A stretch of DNA of 64,000 bases from Artocarpus heterophyllus (Eukaryota > Streptophyta > Magnoliopsida > Rosales > Moraceae): contig CM046350.1 in NCBI GenBank assembly GCA_025403435.1, forward strand, positions 26,289,661-26,353,660. Reading direction: 5' to 3'. Positions 11,955 through 25,483 of the stretch are shown one piece after another. The position numbers and the translations under genes were made by a program. Each line of letters opens with the position of its first letter. The first letter of the stretch is position 1. The notes below the pieces were generated by a model, which was given only the letters and a program-made list of their open reading frames with translations, was not told where the DNA came from and did not search any database.

Positions 11955-14900
11955 TGTAATGCCCTTTTACGGGCGTCATAGGAGACGTTGCTTTTACAGT
12001 TGAACTTAATAATTACCAATAAGAAGTTCGAAATAATCAACAACACCTAGAGAAATATCTTAGGAACACATGCATGTAATTTGTTTTGGATAAAGTGAAA
12101 CTAAGAAACCAAAATTTAGAAACATAATTTTATATTCAACAAAACATAATTCAAAAGAACATATCACAAATAGAACCGAGTCTCAAACAAATAAAAACGC
12201 AGAACATAATATATAAAATTTTGTTTGAGTTTAAATTCCTTTCACGACATGACTCTGTTTCCAATCCAACACTCCTTGCACACATGCCCGTCCTTGTCCT
12301 CCATTCTAGTCAACCTGCATTTTATCCTTGTCTGCAACATGATATAAGCTAAGTAAGCATAAACTTGGTAAGTACACATTCCTATCTCACAACATAAAAC
12401 ATTTCATAAAAATTACTATATAATATTGTAATCATAATCATAGTAGTGCGTGAGGTACAGGTTTATATAGAACATATCTTTTCATTTAAACTTCCATGTT
12501 AAAACTTTATTCATTTTATCTTTAAGGGCCTAAGTGTTAGACCATTAACATCATAGGCGTACCTTCATGAGAGAAGTAGGGTAGCTAGTCCCAAACCAAA
12601 CATAACAAGTCCAAACCTTCAGGACATTATAAACATAAACATAGGGTGTGCAACACTTAATTAAGTGATACATATATATATATATATAAGTTTTAACATA
12701 CCTCGTCATTAAAACATCTATTAAACCTTCATGTTGCAACACGAGTTTTCATAAGAATACCATATGAAAAAACAAACATAAAAATTATCATAAAATATAT
12801 TCTTAAAATTTATCGTAAACTTTTATTATGTTACAGGTGAGAATGTACTTGCTTGACTTGCTTACTTACTAAACCTTAAATTGGGTGACGTTGCCATGGT
12901 TCTCGATATGCTCGTCTTTTGAAGTGTTCATGTGAATCATTCATGCAATACATAGAATTAATATTCATCTTCATGCTATCATTTAATATCATATTACATC
13001 ATCATATATCATTCTTAATAAAACAAAGCATCTTTGAGTCACAAACATGCACTTAGAGTCAAGAAACATAAAGACAGAAAACTTGACCTTTAATAACTTA
13101 GAGAAATTAATCTCAACTTAAAAGCATGAATAAAGTGTAAGATTTATTCCATAACATAGCTAACATATATAAACATCACATAAATTTTTTTCCCTTGAAA
13201 ATATTAATCCAAAATATCTTATTCCAATTTTCAAAACATTCAAGTAAGTCAACCAATAATAAAATTTGATTGACCTTTAAGGTTTCATAATTCTATATCT
13301 TTTAATTCACATTCAATTAAAGCATAAAAATTTGCAGGAATAAAGTAAACACAAATATATAACTCTCAGATTTTTCTTTAGCTATAAAAATTTCATTTGA
13401 TAATTAAAATAAATCACATAATCAATACTACAAAATCTCTAGCAAAGCATAGGCAGTGAGCAGTCCTAATTAAAAATTATGTATTAGATTTTTTATGCTA
13501 TAAAATAATTTATAAAAATTGTTGCTCACAATAGACACATAAAGCTAAAACATATCCAAAATTTAGCTTCAAATAAATTCAGAGTAATTTAAAATACATG
13601 TTCAAATTTAGACTTAATACTAACATCATACATGCTGAACAATGAACATGTTTCATTCCAACATTTTTACAAAATGAAACATGTATGATATGCTTCTGAA
13701 ATTTTTTATGTGATATGCTTAACATACAAAATATAAGCTAGAAAAATAATAAATCATGCAAAGCCCATTTAAAGTTGCAGTTTATCATCCCACAAATTAC
13801 ATAGAGCATTTCAGGCAGACATTTATAATCACTGAGTACTTGACAATCAATGAATTTTATCTTAAAACATAATCAGGATATAAAGTTAAAAATTTATAAA
13901 TATTTAATTAGCACATCAACAATGATTTATAGTTTTTTAAAGAATCAAAAGATGCTTTTTCCCTATAAATGGACTCTATAAAACATAAATACAAATTTGT
14001 CAGCAAATAAAATTTCATGAGCAGTGTTTGATTGAAAGCTCGTAACCCTAAAAATATTTTGAAAAAAAATTTATAAAAAATTCTAGATATTCCTAACATA
14101 TATATACACATCATAGCCAAAAATTCCAACATAATAAAATCATTTGATTTCAAAAAAACCCTAAAATTCTCTTGTCACACTCTAACAACAAAACCTTATT
14201 TTCATGAAATTTCATGATATCATATGAACATAAATGCTTTCAACTATATAGTAACATTGTTATAATCAAAGTAATATACAAAATATATTTTTTTTTCATA
14301 CAAACATACATGCATACATATTCACAACATAAAAGAATATTTTGCTAACAAAGTTTGTCACAAACAATATATATCAATCATAAAAATTCAAAACCATGAA
14401 AACCTTTTAACCATACCTTGAATTCTTATATTTTCTTCAATAAATATGAAGACTTGCATAAAAAAAACTCCAAAAAGGATTCCTTCTACTTTAGCTTGAA
14501 AGAAAATAAGACTAATGAATTCTTTGAGAGAGAAAATCTTCAAGAAAACAAAAATTTGAAACTAATGGCATGTGAGGTTTAGGGAAGAAAAGAGAGTATA
14601 AAAGTATGGTGGAATATGAGAAAAGACAGAAGTAAGAAAAAAGGATAGAAATAATGTGTGTGCTTGAAGCCAAATATTTATAGGCATAAGTAACCCTAGT
14701 CTTAGTTTAATTAGTTTTTTTTTAATAAATGAGTGTAATCCTACTTTAATTAGGTTTTTTTTTTTTTTTTTTTTTTTTCGTACGGCAACTCTTTACATAT
14801 TAATATATGTAATATATAAATAACTTTTTTTTTAACTTTTCTTTTACTTCTCCATGGCATTATGCCGTTTTTTTTATACGTATATATAATATAATATAAT

Positions 14901-15438
14901 ATAATATAAATATATTATAATCCATGGTTATATGGTTAGAACTCAATCTATATAATATAATATAATACATAATTATTTATATGCAACAATAATGCTTATT
15001 GTTGTGACACAAAAAAATATTAATTTACGTATTATTCTTTTGGACACTTTATATTATCTAGTTACTTAATATTATAATAAAAATATTACACATGTAATCA
15101 TCATGATATCATTAATGCTATAAAAATAAGAAAATATGCAATAAAATTCATGTCATCATCAAGAACATAACTCTAGGGCATGTATAACTGTAGAGCATTA
15201 TAGAGATTATAATTTTAGAGCAAGTTCAAATTCTTAAAAGATCAATAAATACTTTAGGCTTATCATCATTTTTGACATGAACAACCCAAACACATTGATC
15301 CTTTGTCGCTGTCACCTATGACATTACTAAACAAAAAAAAAATAATTTACTTAACATAAATAATAATAGCACCTAAAATATCACAATCTAACGTTAAATT
15401 AACATAAAAGTCTGTAAAAGAAAATGATGAGCATTACA
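11955..15438 (-). mobile_element. Element S: 3' LTR (3484 bp)
   Basis: It starts TGTAATGCCC and ends GAGCATTACA. To its right the minus strand reads GGTAGGGAGAGT directly before TGTAATGC, which is a polypurine tract next to an LTR start, so this is the 3' LTR of a minus-strand element. It matches 26142-30634 along its length. A minus-strand TATA box (CTATAAATA, 14675-14683) is conserved in the other copy at 29860-29868. The short frames inside it are not genes. The LTR length and the U3 start TGTAAYRCYC are typical of Ty3/gypsy Tekay/Del elements. Confidence 0.85.
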
Positions 15439-17117
15439 ACTCTCCCTACCTTATAAGAGTTTCATCCTTGAAACACAAAACAACAATAGATAGTAGGCTT
15501 CATATATCCTCTTCCCCTTTGTGGTTACACCATAAGAATTTAACTATAACGATTTCCTTATTTCTTAAAGTCTTGGTCCTAATCTCATATCTCTTTTCCA
15601 CGTAGCTTCTTTAATCTTTTGATTTCCCAATAGCTCTTTGACTAGAGAAATATCTTTATTCCCTAGTATCTTATTTTTCCATCCAAAGACATAGTCAGCT
15701 TATCCCTGTAAATTATATTCCCTTAAACTTCTTATTCTTTCTTTTTGGGCAAAAGAACATGGACCCAATATGTACTTCCTTAGCATATGAACATGAAAAA
15801 CATTGTGTAAAAATTCAGGGTTTTACACCATTCCCTCCTTCTAAGGATTTCGTCCTTGAAATATATGTAGTAATGAATATGTAGAGAAATTTCTAATCCT
15901 TTTCTTAACATTCTTTTTTTCCACATAAAATTTCTTAAAAAATCATGTCTAATTAAAGCCATCATACATCCAACTTATAATATCATATGCAATGTTTAAA
16001 TTCTTTTCTTGCCTCTTTGACTATCATCCTTCATAGAAGTATAAAAGAAGGGCAATATTAATTCACTCTCTTTTCTTTATATCTCACATTTCATGCATGT
16101 AAACTTGTCTTTAATCACATGCCAAAAGAGGATTATACTCTAGGAACTCTTTACTCCAAATATACAAATGATACTAAAATATTCAAATTTAACTTCAAGA
16201 TACAGAAAAACATCAAGCACTCTAATAAATCTACTAGCACATCTCCTCATTCATGAAATAACCAACCTCATTTATATAGCGAAAATATACCACACTTGAA
16301 GCTTGACTTTCTTTACTACAATTTTCACAACAAAGTATAAAACATTGCTTTTGAAACATCATGTATCATCATAAAAATTTTAGACTTACTCTTTCATCTC
16401 GTTCCATAATTCCCTCAACCAATATCCTCAAAAAAATAATCTTATATTAAATCTCTAGTCATTTGTATTAATAATTCTAGAATACGCCATTGAAGTCTCT
16501 ACTAATTCAAAGGTCATCCATAAAAGGAACTACTGTATGTGATCTCTATCATATCATATTATGGACCATTTAATTTGCTAAAATATTATCATAAATAACT
16601 TTTCCTAAAATTAATCCTTAATAAGTCTCAAACATTAATATACTCAATCCTGTTGATAACATGCATATTTCCAAAATATCCTTCACTTTAAAAATTACTA
16701 TAGCGATCTCGCGTATAACCTTACAAAATCCTTTTATTAACCTTGTAGAATTCTCCTACATGTTCAATAAAATACGTAACTATTATTATACTTCTCTTGA
16801 GTTACATATTATTCATCAACTCCTCCATAAACTTTCTCTTTAAAAAAAATAATATAATCATATAATTAACCTATTGTCAGCAAAATTCTTGATTATCAAC
16901 TTTTCCATTACATATAAATAAGGAGGTAAAGATCGCTTCTTGCTCCGAGCAATAAAAGTTTGGGTTTCAGAGACTCCTAGGTAGTCTAGTTATAACCATA
17001 ACAAATCTATTGTAAGATAATATACTAAAAGAGTAGAATCTTATACTTACTTGGAGGACTTGAACCTGACGTATGGCGATGTGCATTAGAAACGGAAACC
17101 ACTCTAATACCATAATC
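15439..17117 (-). mobile_element. Element S: short internal region (1.7 kb) with a pol remnant
   Basis: It runs from the polypurine tract (15439-15450) to the primer-binding site (17102-17112, minus-strand TGGTATTAGAG, a decayed initiator-Met type). Only a fragment of pol remains, so S could not move by itself. A second GGACGAAATCC..AAGGAGGGAATGG module at about 15820-15855 looks like another copy of the pol-end / polypurine junction. This suggests that the interior was assembled or rearranged from two element ends. Confidence 0.65.
15500..15812 (-). pseudogene. Ty3/gypsy integrase C-terminal remnant
   Basis: The minus strand reads FLHNVFHVHMLRKYILGP from about 15812, then after a stop DYVFGWKNKILGNK, SLVKELLGNQKIKEATWKR near 15650-15600. 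This is the usual end of Ty3/gypsy polyproteins, the region VFHVSMLRKY ... EATWE after the integrase core. The frame then runs on through stops to the polypurine tract at 15450. It places S in Ty3/gypsy rather than copia. Reverse transcriptase, RNase H, protease and gag are absent. Confidence 0.7.
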
Positions 17118-17153
17118 TATAACGCTCCTTTATGGGCGTCATAGGAGAAGTTG
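17118..17153 (-). mobile_element. Element S: outer 36 bp of the 5' LTR
   Basis: The bases TATAACGCTCC..GGGCGTCATAGGAG match the first bases of the S 3' LTR, with TG changed to TA. The segment lies right after the primer-binding site and is cut off at 17153 by element T. The same LTR continues at 26142. Confidence 0.8.
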
Positions 17154-20100
17154 TGTGACGACCCGTCTTTTCGGGTAGTCAATTTACTTACTTAAAATAT
17201 CATCACTTAAACAGTAATCTTACTTACCTAGTAAGAAAAATACTAAAATATTTTTTTTTTCCTTTGACATCCTTTAAAACATACTTACAAGCTATTGCAA
17301 CTTTTGTCGTATTTCAAGTTGAGACCTCGCTCAACACTTGCCTTTAAAACTATTTCAAATCGTTTCTTAAAACTTATTAAGAAACATTTGCTAAATCATT
17401 GATTAAAACTTTAACTTTATAAGAAAATAAAACATTTCATAAATATATTGTAAAACTTTAAAAACATTTCTTAAAACTGTGATTTTCTTAAAACGTTGAA
17501 ATCACTATATCAAAGAGTGGATATCCTTTTTTTTGTATAACGGAAGCAAACTGTGGTGGTATCGATGCCTAAATCTTTGCATCTGCCCTCTACAGCACTG
17601 AGCTCTTCAAACAAGTTCTACTGGTCACCCTTAGGGCTACCTACAGCATAAAGAAACTTTTTATAAGCTTACGCTCAGTAAGTTCAAACATAAACTCACA
17701 AATCATTTAAACATGGTTTAAAAACTTTCTCATAAACACCTTTCTCTTAAAACGTTTTTCATAAACATTTTGAAAATGTTTTTCGCAAACATTTTTTATA
17801 AAACATTTCTGAAATGTTTTGCATAAATGTTTTTTGTAAAACATTTCTTGAATGAACATTCTATAAACTTAAACATTCCTTTCTTTCTTAACCTTTATCC
17901 TTGTTCCTTAACTTTCTTTATCTTATAACTTTTAGTGTTCGTACCAACATCATTAATCATGAGATCATAAACATGATGCTTCCTTGTGGAAGACTTGAGA
18001 CCATCGAACATCGAGGTCATGTACGTCACATCTAGGAGGTCAAACTTTAACTTTACTTGTGTACCTTACATCTAGGAGGTTACAACTTTAACTTTACTTT
18101 CAATACCTCACAACAGGGAGGTTGGTACGACACTTTTTTTTTTATTATCTTTACTTTACCTTCTTTTTAACGTTAGTGAGCATATCAAATACTAACACAT
18201 TATATGCAAATACATTTGCAAATCATAACTTGTACTGTAAAACTTATTGCATAACAAATGCAGCATAAAACTTATAACTTAAACTGCAAAACATTATGCA
18301 TTAATAAAATACAAAACATACTTTAAACATAATTATTGCAATTACATTGTAAACTTTTACTTGATCTTTTAAACTTGTGCATATTAAATGCAATCATACT
18401 TTAAACATAATAGTTACAAGTACATTGCAAATCTTGATTTAAACTTTTAAACCTTTTGTATAACAAATGCGAGCATACTTTCAAAACAATTTGCCTAACA
18501 ATTGCAAACACATTTGCAAACATATAAATAAGCATTTGAAAATCATTTACTTCATGCTGTAGGTGAGGTTTGAACTTACTTGGACTACGCACTAACGTTT
18601 TTTATTCCATTCCTGTCTCAGTCCTTTTCCTTCCATTAGTTGGCTTTTGTGTCCTGATCATACGAAACCTGACTTATTAGTTAACTTTTCATATTATCAA
18701 TCTATTCGATTGATAATAGAACTTAATTACAAAACTTCATTTCCTTTACATAACTTGTATGCCCTCAGTTTACTTTCTTTACTTAACTTTATAAACCATC
18801 AGTTTACCTTTCCTTCACTTAGCTTTGTAACCCACCGAGGTTACTTTTTCTTTTAATTATACAACCCATTGGGTTACCATTTCTTTTTCTTTTTTTTTAA
18901 ATTTTTATTTTGTAACCTACCGGGTTACCTTTGTTCTTAAGCGTCCCTTAGTAAAATTCCCTGTCTCATGTAATGGTTTCATTACTTAACGTATTACGGA
19001 ACATTTTTATCTAATACCATTTTGCTAATTCAGAGTGTTCGACTACTTTTTAGTCGTTTCCTCAAAAATGATATTTTTACCCTTAATGGGTTTTTCGTCC
19101 ATTTTGTAACTTTATAAAATTCATTGCTTAATTTTACTGTTTTATTACCTATATATTACGAAAAAATTCCCACTAAGGAATGTTTCCCGACATCAGGTGT
19201 TTCGGGTCTGTTTTGGCCTTTTTTTTTATAAAATGACCATTTTGCCCTTAACATTTTTCTTTCATTCTTTTCTTTGACAAAATTTTGAATCCTTTAAACT
19301 TAGCATCCTTAATTACTCACTGCCTATAGCGATGTAAGAATTTTACATTTCTTGGTGAAAAACCTAGTTTTTACACGATTTTACGGTTTTAGCCCAAAAT
19401 ACAAAAATATTTACATTTTTGTCCCCTAGAACCAAAAACAAACAATTTGCACCATAATGTTCAGCTTTTCATAAAGAACAAAACTTACAAAAGCTCTTTG
19501 GTTGAATTCTAAACTTTTCATAACGTTTCCATTTCTTGAAATTTTGTACTCAAAATTTTGTAAAATTCATAGCTCCTAAACTAGGTAAGAATTTTGGAAA
19601 ACTATCCATGTGGTCCTAACAGTTTCAACGAGTTCTACAACTTTTTTGCTTAACTTTCTTGAAATTCCAGCATTTAGGGGGACTTTTGGCTGATTTTCAA
19701 ATCTACCGAGAATTTATTTTTTCTTTACAATTTAGTACCTTTTTAGAATTTCACCAAAACCCTTACTTTCTTTTTTCCATCATCAGCACCATCAACATAT
19801 AACATAAAATAATTATGCCATAACATTCATCTTACATACCATAGTCCAAAACATTTATCAAACACTTAAACTTTATCTTAAATAGAAAGACTACGATTTT
19901 ACCTAATCCATGCAAAGGGCTTGTCCTTTCTTGATCACTTGTAAACATCTCAAAATCCCTTGAAAACCATCCACAACACAACTTATGAAAATCCCATCCA
20001 AATCATGAATAAAACCCTTAAACATAATAGGAAAAGCTTAGGTTTTACCTTGAAAACTCTTAAATCCTCGTCTCCTTCACTTGTTCTTATTTCCTCACAT

Positions 20101-20194
20101 GATTTGGAGCTTGGGATTCATCAAAACTTTGAGCGGAAAGAGCATGGGGGGATGGTTTTAGGCTAGGGAAGAAATGGAGCATTTTTTTTCCTTC

Positions 20195-20225
<31 letters not shown>

Positions 20226-20991
20226 TTCTTTCCTTTTCTTTCCTTGTTCATGTTTCTTTCTTCTTTTGTTTTCCCACCGTGGAGACCAACATTTGGTCTC
20301 TTTCCTCATAAAACAAATGATATATATATATATATAACTTGATTTGTTTAAACTAAATTTGATGACTCATCACCATGAGTCATCACTTATCAACATTTGT
20401 GATAAAAAAAGTTAGGCAATTTGGCATGGTGGGATTGGGCCACTTCAAGATGTGTGGTGGCCCAATCAAATTTAACAAGGTGTCCCCCTTTTCTTTTACA
20501 CAGTATAGTTTTATATTGACAGTATTTTCTTATATCATTGGTATTATTTTCCATATAATTCATGAGGTCTCATAACCTCTAATACTTATCTACATCTATC
20601 ACATAATGTAATTCTAATATTATCTAACTTTATACAGTCTAAATTTATACTGACAGTTTTTTTTATACTATTGGTATATTTTTATACTGTTACAGCATTC
20701 TTTATTCATTCATATTCTCTAAATTGTATTATTTCTATACTGCTTTAACTTAAACAATCTAATTTTTGTGCTGCTTAACCTTAAACAGACCAGTTCCTAT
20801 ACTACATTACTTTTGCAGTGTAATTTTCATATTATATAACTTTATCAGTGTACTTTTTTACACTGTATTATTCTATTATTGCATAATTTTTCATGTTATT
20901 ATACAACATTTTTTCTTAAACTGTATTTTTGTCTTAACATAATCCTTAACTTAATGCATTTTTAATGTAGTAAAAATACTCGGGTGTTACA
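17154..20991 (-). mobile_element. Element T: 3' LTR (3838 bp)
   Basis: It starts TGTGACGACCCG and ends CGGGTGTTACA. To its right the minus strand reads AAGGAGGGTAGAT directly before TGTAACACCCGAG, the classic polypurine/LTR junction of Tekay/Del chromoviruses. It is collinear with 22086-26141. A run of (TA)n at 20318-20336 is a likely TATA region for minus-strand transcription. The 68-residue plus-strand frame at 19960-20166 is conserved in the other LTR only because LTRs are copies, and it is antisense to the element. Confidence 0.88.
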
Positions 20992-22085
20992 ATCTACCCT
21001 CCTTATAAATTTTCGTCCTCGAGAATTAGAACCGTCATGGGTAGCTTATTTTCCTTATCACCCTTTCCGTTCTTAATATACTTTCTTGCATCATTACTTT
21101 CTTACTAAAACTAAGCCACTATCTTGAAACTTCAACAATTTTCATCATGTTATTGATATATTTCTTTAAATTGTACACTACACTTTTGTTACGCAACTCT
21201 GATCTTTCAACATCTGAGGGCAGTTTTCAGTTATTTAATGGTTTAGCATTCTACCAATGAATGCTATTCTCGAAAATATGGTTCATTATCATTCAAATCA
21301 CATCATGTCTTTCAAAAGATCAGGGTCATACGACCACAAAGTCCACGATTTTTTGGTCCTATATCCCTTCTAAAATTACATTTTTCTGTAATTTTTCTCG
21401 TAACGTATAAATCTCCAGCTTCCATCCTCCAATCTGTGAGGTTTTCTCTCCTAGATTTAGCATCATTGTCCTGATCGTGGTTCCCATTCGAGCAGTTACA
21501 AGCTCATTAGCATGTCTTTGCTCACCTACGAATGCTTAAGCTCAAAAGGATTGCATAATTAGTCATCAAACATCTGGTTGCTCTTAGACACTTTCGTTCC
21601 ATAGAGCACTGAAAACCACTTTTGGACCTCCATTATTCCATTATCTTGATTTGATTTCCTCATTCTGCCTATAATCAATACAGAACGAATTTAACGGAGC
21701 AAAATTTACACATACAGAGACACCATTGTGTGCCTAAACATTATAATGTGTCATGAGCTCATCTTCTTTATTTTTGAGTCACCAACCATCTATTGACCAT
21801 CGTTGGCCACGTTTGGTTATCGTTGACTTGACACCGCTGATGGACAATAACCACCGTCGACTTGCGAGAACATTATAACATCTAACATGACATTCATCTT
21901 TGGACCTTTGCCTCCTCGTTGCTCATTCGGAGATGCCGACATCAAAGGCTACGCCGGGTCATAAACACGTAATCGTTAAATACTAACTTTTCTTCTTACT
22001 AAACTTAACTTACTTACTTGAGTTATGGCGTAGCGGACATGTGACAGGGCAAGATGGGAAGGTAGGATACCGCTCTGATACCACC
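20992..22085 (-). mobile_element. Element T: 1.1 kb internal region without pol
   Basis: It is bounded by a polypurine tract (20992-21004) and a perfect Met-type primer-binding site (22072-22083, minus-strand TGGTATCAGAGC) two bases from the 5' LTR. The end next to the polypurine tract reads CTCGAGGACGAAAATTTATAAGG, the usual last codons of Tekay pol, so the interior looks like a deletion that joined the leader to the pol end. No protease, reverse transcriptase or integrase motif is seen. T is a non-autonomous element whose LTRs are nearly four times longer than its interior. Confidence 0.8.
21817..21942 (-). CDS. Short leader ORF of element T (possible gag start), 41 residues
   Basis: An ATG at 21942 opens 41 codons (MSASPNEQRGGKGPKM..., stop TAA at 21817). 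It lies about 130 bases downstream of the primer-binding site, where gag begins in Ty3 elements. It may be the truncated gag N terminus or chance. No capsid or zinc-knuckle motif is present. Confidence 0.25.
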   Translation of the reverse strand: MSASPNEQRGGKGPKMNVMLDVIMFSQVDGGYCPSAVSSQR

Positions 22086-25000
22086 TGTGACGATTCGCCT
22101 TTTCAAGCAGTCACTTTATTTACTTAAAACATTATCACTTAAACAGTAATCTTACTTACCTAGTAAGAAAAATACTAAAATAATTTTTTTTCCTTTGATA
22201 TCCTTTAAAACATACTTACAAGCGATTGCGACTTTTGTTGCATTTCAAGTTGAGACCTTGCTCAACACTTGCCTTTAAAAGCATTTCAAATCGTTTCTTA
22301 AAACTTATTAAGAAACATTTATTGAATCATTGATTAAAACTTAACTTTATAAGAAAATAAAAAAAAATTGTAAATATATAGTAAAACTTTAAAAACATTT
22401 CTTAAAACTGTGATTTTCTTAAAACGTTGAAATCACTATATCAAAGAGTGGATAACCTTTCTTTGTGTAGTGGAAGCAAACTGTGGTGGTATCCATACCC
22501 AAATCTTCACATTTTCCCTTCGCAGCACTGAGCTCTTCAAACAAGTCCTACTGGTCACCCTTAGGGTTACCTAAAGTATGAAGAAACTTTTTATAAGCTT
22601 TTGCTCAGTAAGTTCAAATATAAACTCACAAATCATTTAAACATGGTTTAAAAACTTTTCTCATAAACACCTTTCTCTTAAAACGTTTTTCAAAAATGTT
22701 TTTCATAAACATTTTTGAAAACATTTTTCATAAAACATTTCTGTAACGTTTTGCATAAATGTTTTTTGTAAAACATTTCTTGAACGTTTTTCTTAAAACG
22801 TCATTTATAAACCTTTTCTTGTAAACATAAAAATGTTTTTCATAATCACATAACATAAAACATTTCTCAAGATGTTTTTCATAAGCATTTAACGTAAATA
22901 CTTTATAATAAGGAATACAAGCAAATTGATAATGCATGACTCCAATTATGCTCAATTATGAATTTCAATTATGAGCATTTTATGAACATTCTATAAACTT
23001 AAACATTTCTTTCTTTCTTAACCTTTATCCTTGTTCCTTAACTTTCTTTATCTTATAACTTTTAGTGTTTGTACCAACATCATTAATAATGAGATCAAAA
23101 ACATGATGCTCCCTTGTGGAAGACTTGAGACCATCGAACATCGAGGTCAGGTACGTCACATCTAGGAGGTCAAACTTTAACTTTACTTGTGTACCTTACA
23201 TCTAGGAGGTTACAACTTTAACTTTACTTTCAATACCTCACAACATGGAGGTTGGTACGATACTTTCTTTTTATTATCTTTACTTTACCTTCTTTTTAAT
23301 GTTAGTGAGCATATCAAATGCTAACACATTATATGCAAACACATTTGCAAATCATAACTTGTACTGTAAAACTTATTTCATAACAAATGCAGAATAAAAC
23401 TTATAACTTAAACTGCCAAACATTATGCATTAACAAAATGCAAAACATATTTTAAACATAATTATTGCAATTACATTGCAAACTTTTACCTGATCTTTTA
23501 AACTTGTGCATATTAAATGCAATCATGCTTTAAACATAATAGTTGCAAGTATATTGCAAATCTTGATTTAAACTTATAAACCTTTTGTATAACAAATACA
23601 AACATACTTTCAAAACAATTTTCCCAACAATTGCAAACACATTTACAAACATAAATATAAGCATTTAAAAATCATTTACTTCATGTTGTAGGTGAGGTTT
23701 AAACTTACCTAGACTACGCTCTAGCGTTCTCTATGCCGTTCTTGTCTCATTCTTTTTCCTTCTATTAGTCAGCTTTTGTGTCCTAATCATACGACACCCG
23801 ACTTATTAGTTAACTTTTCATATTATTAATCTATTCGATTGATAATATAACTTAATTACTAAACTTCATTCTCTTTACATAACTTGTATACCATTGGTTT
23901 ACTTTCTTTACGTAATTTATAAACCATCAGTTTACCTTTCCTTCACTTAGCTTTGTAAACTACCAGGTAACTTTTTCTTTTAATTTTATAACCCACTGGG
24001 TTACCATTTCTTTTTTTTTATTATTATTTTGTAACCTACCGGGTTACCTTTGTTCTTAAGCGTCCCGTAGTTATATTCCCTGCCTCATGTGACGATATCA
24101 TTACTTAACGTATTACGAAACATTTTCTATCTAAGAATGTTTTGCTAATTTGGAGTGTTCGACTCAGTTTTGGTCGTTTCGTAAAAAATGACATTTTCAC
24201 CCTTAATAGGTTTTTCGTCCATTTCGTAACTTTATTAAATTCATTGCTTAATTTTACTATTCCATTACCTATATATTACAGAAAAATTCCCACTAAGGAA
24301 TGTTTCCCGACATCAGGCGTTTCGGGTCCGTTTTAGCTATTTTCATAAAATGACCATTTTGCCTCTAACGATTTTCTTTCATTCTTTTCTTTGACTAAAT
24401 TTTGAATCCTTTAAAACTTAGCATCCTTAATTACTCACTGCCTACAACAGTGTAAGAATTATATATTTCTTGGTGAAAAACCTATTTTTCACACGATTTT
24501 AGGGTTTTAGTCTGAAATACAAAATATTTATATTTTTGCCCTTGGAACCAAAAACGACCAATTTATACCATAATATTCAGTTTTTCACAAGGAACAAAAC
24601 TTACAAAAACTCCTTGGTCGAATTCTAAACTTTTCATAATGTTTCCATTTCTTGAAATTTTGTACTTAAAATTTTGTGAAATTCATATATCCTAAACCGA
24701 GCAGAATTTTAGAAAACTGTCTATGTTTTCCTAATAGTTTCGATGAGTTTTACAAATTTTGTGTTTTAACTTTCTTGAATTTCCAATGTTTAGGGGGACT
24801 TTTTGCTAATTTTCAAATCCACCAAGAATTCATTTTTTCTTTACAATTTAGTCCCTTCTTGGAATCTCACCAAAACCCTTACTTTCTTCTTTCCATCATC
24901 ATCACCATCAACATATAACATGAAATAACCATGCCATAACATTCATCTTACACACCATAGTCCAAAACATTTATCAAACACTTGGTGTGCATAAAAAATA

Positions 25001-25440
25001 CAAACTTTATCTTAAATAAAAAGACTAGGATTTTACCTAATCCATGCAAACGGCTTGTCCTTTCTTGATCACTTGTAAGCATCTTAAAACCCCTTGAAAA
25101 CAATCAACAACACAACTTATGAAAATCCCATCCAAATCATGAATAAAACCCTTAAACATAATAGGAAAAGCTTAGGTTTTACCTTGAAAACTCTTAAATC
25201 CTTATCTCCTTCGCTTGTTCTTATTTCCTCACATGATTTGGAGCTTGGCATTCATCAAAACTTTGAGCGGAAAGAGCATGGGGGGATGGTTTTGGGCTAG
25301 GGAAGAAATGGAGAATTTTATTTCCTTTCTTTCTTTCGTTCTTTCTTTTCTTTCCTTTTCTTTCCTTTTTCATGTTTCTTTCTTCTTTTGTTTTCCCACC
25401 GTGGAGACCAACATTTGGTCTCTTTCCTCATAAAACAAAT

Positions 25441-25483
<43 letters not shown>

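Noticed and set aside
19960..25300. Matching 68-residue frames in both T LTRs (19960-20166 and 25094-25300) as a conserved gene
   Set aside because: LTRs are copies of each other, so similarity is expected; the frame is antisense to the element and has no motif.
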